DNA of 41,367 bases from Lachnospiraceae bacterium (GTDB lineage Bacteria; Bacillota; Clostridia; Lachnospirales; Lachnospiraceae), in NCBI GenBank assembly GCA_022788085.1, contig JALEWA010000050.1:1-41367 (forward strand), written 5' to 3'. Positions 39,697 to 41,367 of this stretch are shown here, piece after piece (the stretch's first letter is position 1; each line of letters opens with the position of its first letter). The translations under genes were made by a program, and so were the position numbers. A model generated the notes under the pieces. That model was not told the DNA's origin. It ran no database searches and was given only the letters and a program-made list of their open reading frames with translations.

Positions 39697-40715
39697 AATG
39701 TTACTCCTTTTTCTCCGACCTTGGTCTCACCAACAATGTATGGTGTTTCTCCGGCAGCCTTAATTGCCTCCATTGTTTTATCTACATCAGCAGGGTTCAC
39801 TGCAACAATCATTCCAAGTCCCATATTGAAGGTATTGTACATCATCTGTTCCTCAATGTTACCCTTCTTCTGCATCAGTTTAAAGATTGCTGGTACTTCA
39901 TAGCTGTCCTTCTTTACAACTGCATGAATACCTTCCGGAAGCATTCTTGGAATATTCTCATAGAAACCGCCACCTGTGATATGGCTGCAAGCTTTAATGC
40001 GAACGCCTGCATCCTTAACACTCTTAAGAGCCTTCACATAAATCCTGGTAGGTGCAAGCAATGTCTCACCAAGAGTCTTTCCTAATTCATCATAGTATGT
40101 ATCAAGACTTTCCTTGGTCATTTCAAATACTTTTCTAACTAAAGAAAATCCATTGCTGTGTACACCGCTGGATGCAATACCAATCAGAACGTCTCCTGCC
40201 TTTAAGTCTGCTCCGGTGATAAGATCCTTCTCATCTACAACACCAACTGCAAAGCCTGCAAGATCATATTCATCTTCAGGCATTAATCCGGGATGTTCTG
40301 CCGTCTCACCGCCTACTAAAGCTGCACCTGACTGCTTACAGCCCTCAGCCACACCGGCTACGATAGTAGCAATCTTCTCCGGATAATTCTTGCCACATGC
40401 AATATAATCAAGGAAGAATAATGGCTCACCACCTGCACACGCAACATCATTCACGCACATTGCCACACAGTCAATACCAATGGTATCATGCTTATCCATC
40501 AGGAATGCAAGCTTTACTTTTGTACCACAGCCATCTGTTCCTGACAATAAAATAGGATTCTCCATATCCTTAATCTTTGCTAAGGAAAAAGCTCCTGAGA
40601 AACCACCGATTCCGCCAAGTACCTCCGGTCTCATGGTCTCCTTTACATGCTTCTTCATTAACTCTACTGACTTGTATCCAGCTTCAATATCAACACCAGC
40701 GTTCTTATAATCCAT
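39690..40715 (-). CDS. purM: Phosphoribosylformylglycinamidine cyclo-ligase (AIR synthetase)
   Basis: The 341-residue protein has the PurM fold signatures: DYKNAGVDIEAGYK at the start, GTDGCGTKVKLA, the VALVGGETAEHPG-like loop (GAALVGGETAEHPGLM) and GLVRKVFE-type region SNGFSLVRKV. It closes the imidazole ring using ATP. GGAGG precedes the ATG at 40715; the frame to 40727 is unsupported. It follows purE by 11 bases. Confidence 0.97.
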   Translation of the reverse strand: MDYKNAGVDIEAGYKSVELMKKHVKETMRPEVLGGIGGFSGAFSLAKIKDMENPILLSGTDGCGTKVKLAFLMDKHDTIGIDCVAMCVNDVACAGGEPLFFLDYIACGKNYPEKIATIVAGVAEGCKQSGAALVGGETAEHPGLMPEDEYDLAGFAVGVVDEKDLITGADLKAGDVLIGIASSGVHSNGFSLVRKVFEMTKESLDTYYDELGKTLGETLLAPTRIYVKALKSVKDAGVRIKACSHITGGGFYENIPRMLPEGIHAVVKKDSYEVPAIFKLMQKKGNIEEQMMYNTFNMGLGMIVAVNPADVDKTMEAIKAAGETPYIVGETKVGEKGVTLC

Positions 40716-40726
40716 AATATCCTCCA

Positions 40727-41236
40727 CTATTTCTCTAAGTACTTCTTATATCCGATTTCCTGTAACTTTGCATCCTTTGCTTCTACCTGGCTCTTAAGCT
40801 TTGCGGAATAATCCTTTAGCTTCTGCAGTAAATCAGCATCACTTGTAGCAAGAATCTTTGCTGCAAGAAGACCTGCATTTGCACCGCCATTGATTGCTAC
40901 TGTTGCAACCGGAATTCCTGAAGGCATCTGTACGATTGAATATAAGGAATCGCGGCCTCCAAGGGAAGTTGTATGCATTGGAATACCAATTACCGGCATA
41001 GGAAAGATTGCTGCACACATTCCCGGCAAATGCGCTGCCATTCCTGCCCCTGCAATAATAACCTTAAAGCCTTTGCTTTCTGCAGACTTTGCATACTCAA
41101 AAAATACATCCGGCTCTCTATGTGCTGAGATAATTGTCATTTCATAGGAAATTCCAAGTTCCTCCAGAATATCAGCGGCTTTCGCCATAACAGGCATATC
41201 TGAATCAGAGCCCATTACAATACCAACCTGTGCCAT
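40727..41236 (-). CDS. purE: 5-(carboxyamino)imidazole ribonucleotide mutase
   Basis: The 169-residue protein has the class I PurE motifs MGSDSDMPVM, IISAHREPD with the catalytic His, IAGAGMAAHLPGM and the SLGGRDSLYSIVQMPSGIPVAT loop. It moves the carboxyl group of N5-CAIR to C4. It is the first gene of the purine unit in the window; AGGAGG precedes the ATG. The usual partner purK is not visible. Confidence 0.97.
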   Translation of the reverse strand: MAQVGIVMGSDSDMPVMAKAADILEELGISYEMTIISAHREPDVFFEYAKSAESKGFKVIIAGAGMAAHLPGMCAAIFPMPVIGIPMHTTSLGGRDSLYSIVQMPSGIPVATVAINGGANAGLLAAKILATSDADLLQKLKDYSAKLKSQVEAKDAKLQEIGYKKYLEK

Positions 41237-41309
41237 AATAATCCTCCTAAAATTTTATCTTTTCCTCATAGCATGCCGCACCACGCAACACACCTAATTC
41301 TACCTATAC

Positions 41310-41338
41310 AGTTTACAAATAATCCTCTCATACGTCAA
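41310..41338 (-). promoter_or_regulatory. Sigma-A promoter of the purE operon
   Basis: TTGACG (41333-41338) and TAAACT (41310-41315), spacer 17, on the minus strand, about 75 bases before purE. No purine riboswitch is visible in the short leader; sequence beyond 41367 is not available. Confidence 0.6.
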
Positions 41339-41367
41339 CTCAAATGTTGATTTTTTCGACAAGAATC

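Noticed and set aside
41237-41367. Purine (guanine/PRPP) riboswitch before purE
   Set aside because: The visible leader is about 75 bases, lacks the xpt-type core and shows only a sigma-A promoter.

Overview
The window looks like a chromosomal segment of a low-GC, Gram-positive member of the Clostridia, most likely Lachnospiraceae. The reasons are the protein types (a DUF1836 protein, YerC/TrpR, a GntR-clpC pair instead of ctsR-clpC, a CheC/FliY-type protein, DUF4340 beside a GldF-GldG fusion), strong AGGAGG ribosome binding sites, sigma-A promoters that sit close to consensus, and a lysine riboswitch. The CheC-type gene and a near-perfect sigma-28 promoter point to a motile cell. I cannot name genus or species from this window alone.

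Layout. Bases 1-2975 are an eroded accessory region: a GNAT gene running off the left edge, a broken GNAT gene, a TetR regulator with two operators, a DUF2200 remnant, an intact SCP2-like gene and a solute-binding protein that lost its 5' end. Bases 3029-8018 hold an L,D-transpeptidase and a three-gene ABC export/gliding-type operon (ATPase, fused permease-GldG, DUF4340). Bases 8204-10961 hold two conserved small proteins, the YerC repressor, a degenerate M23 protein and a cold-shock protein. Bases 11117-13924 are a lysine-riboswitch-controlled dapA-dapB unit followed by a eukaryotic-type hisA. Then come cobO, a two-OB-fold SSB-like protein and typA, whose leader carries a striking 143-base multibranched palindromic element.

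Bases 17499-23480 hold a broken LolD/MacB-type ATPase, a sigma-28-driven Ser/Thr-rich protein, a SpoIID-like plus peptidoglycan-binding protein, a YigZ/IMPACT protein and a class A penicillin-binding protein. tRNA-Thr, a GGDEF protein, an SH3 protein, a GH43-like protein, a CheC-type operon, tRNA-Trp and a SleB-type hydrolase follow. Bases 29687-35928 hold an M18 aminopeptidase, radA, an unknown beta-rich protein and the gntR-clpC pair. The right end (36064-41236) is a purE-purM-purN-purD run, read right to left, followed by a membrane SH3 protein with a 36-base coding minisatellite.

The most notable non-coding signals are (a) three copies of a 27-base palindrome, each in the 5' leader of an unrelated gene, (b) the 143-base terminal-inverted-repeat element that begins almost exactly at the typA transcription start, and (c) sequence similarity between the ends of these two repeat types, suggesting one family of structured mobile or regulatory repeats. 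Many genes concern the cell envelope (L,D-transpeptidase, PBP, SleB, M23-like, SpoIID-like, SH3 proteins); the remainder are biosynthesis (lysine, histidine, purine, cobalamin) and housekeeping. All computations were done by eye, so repeat counts are minimum counts.
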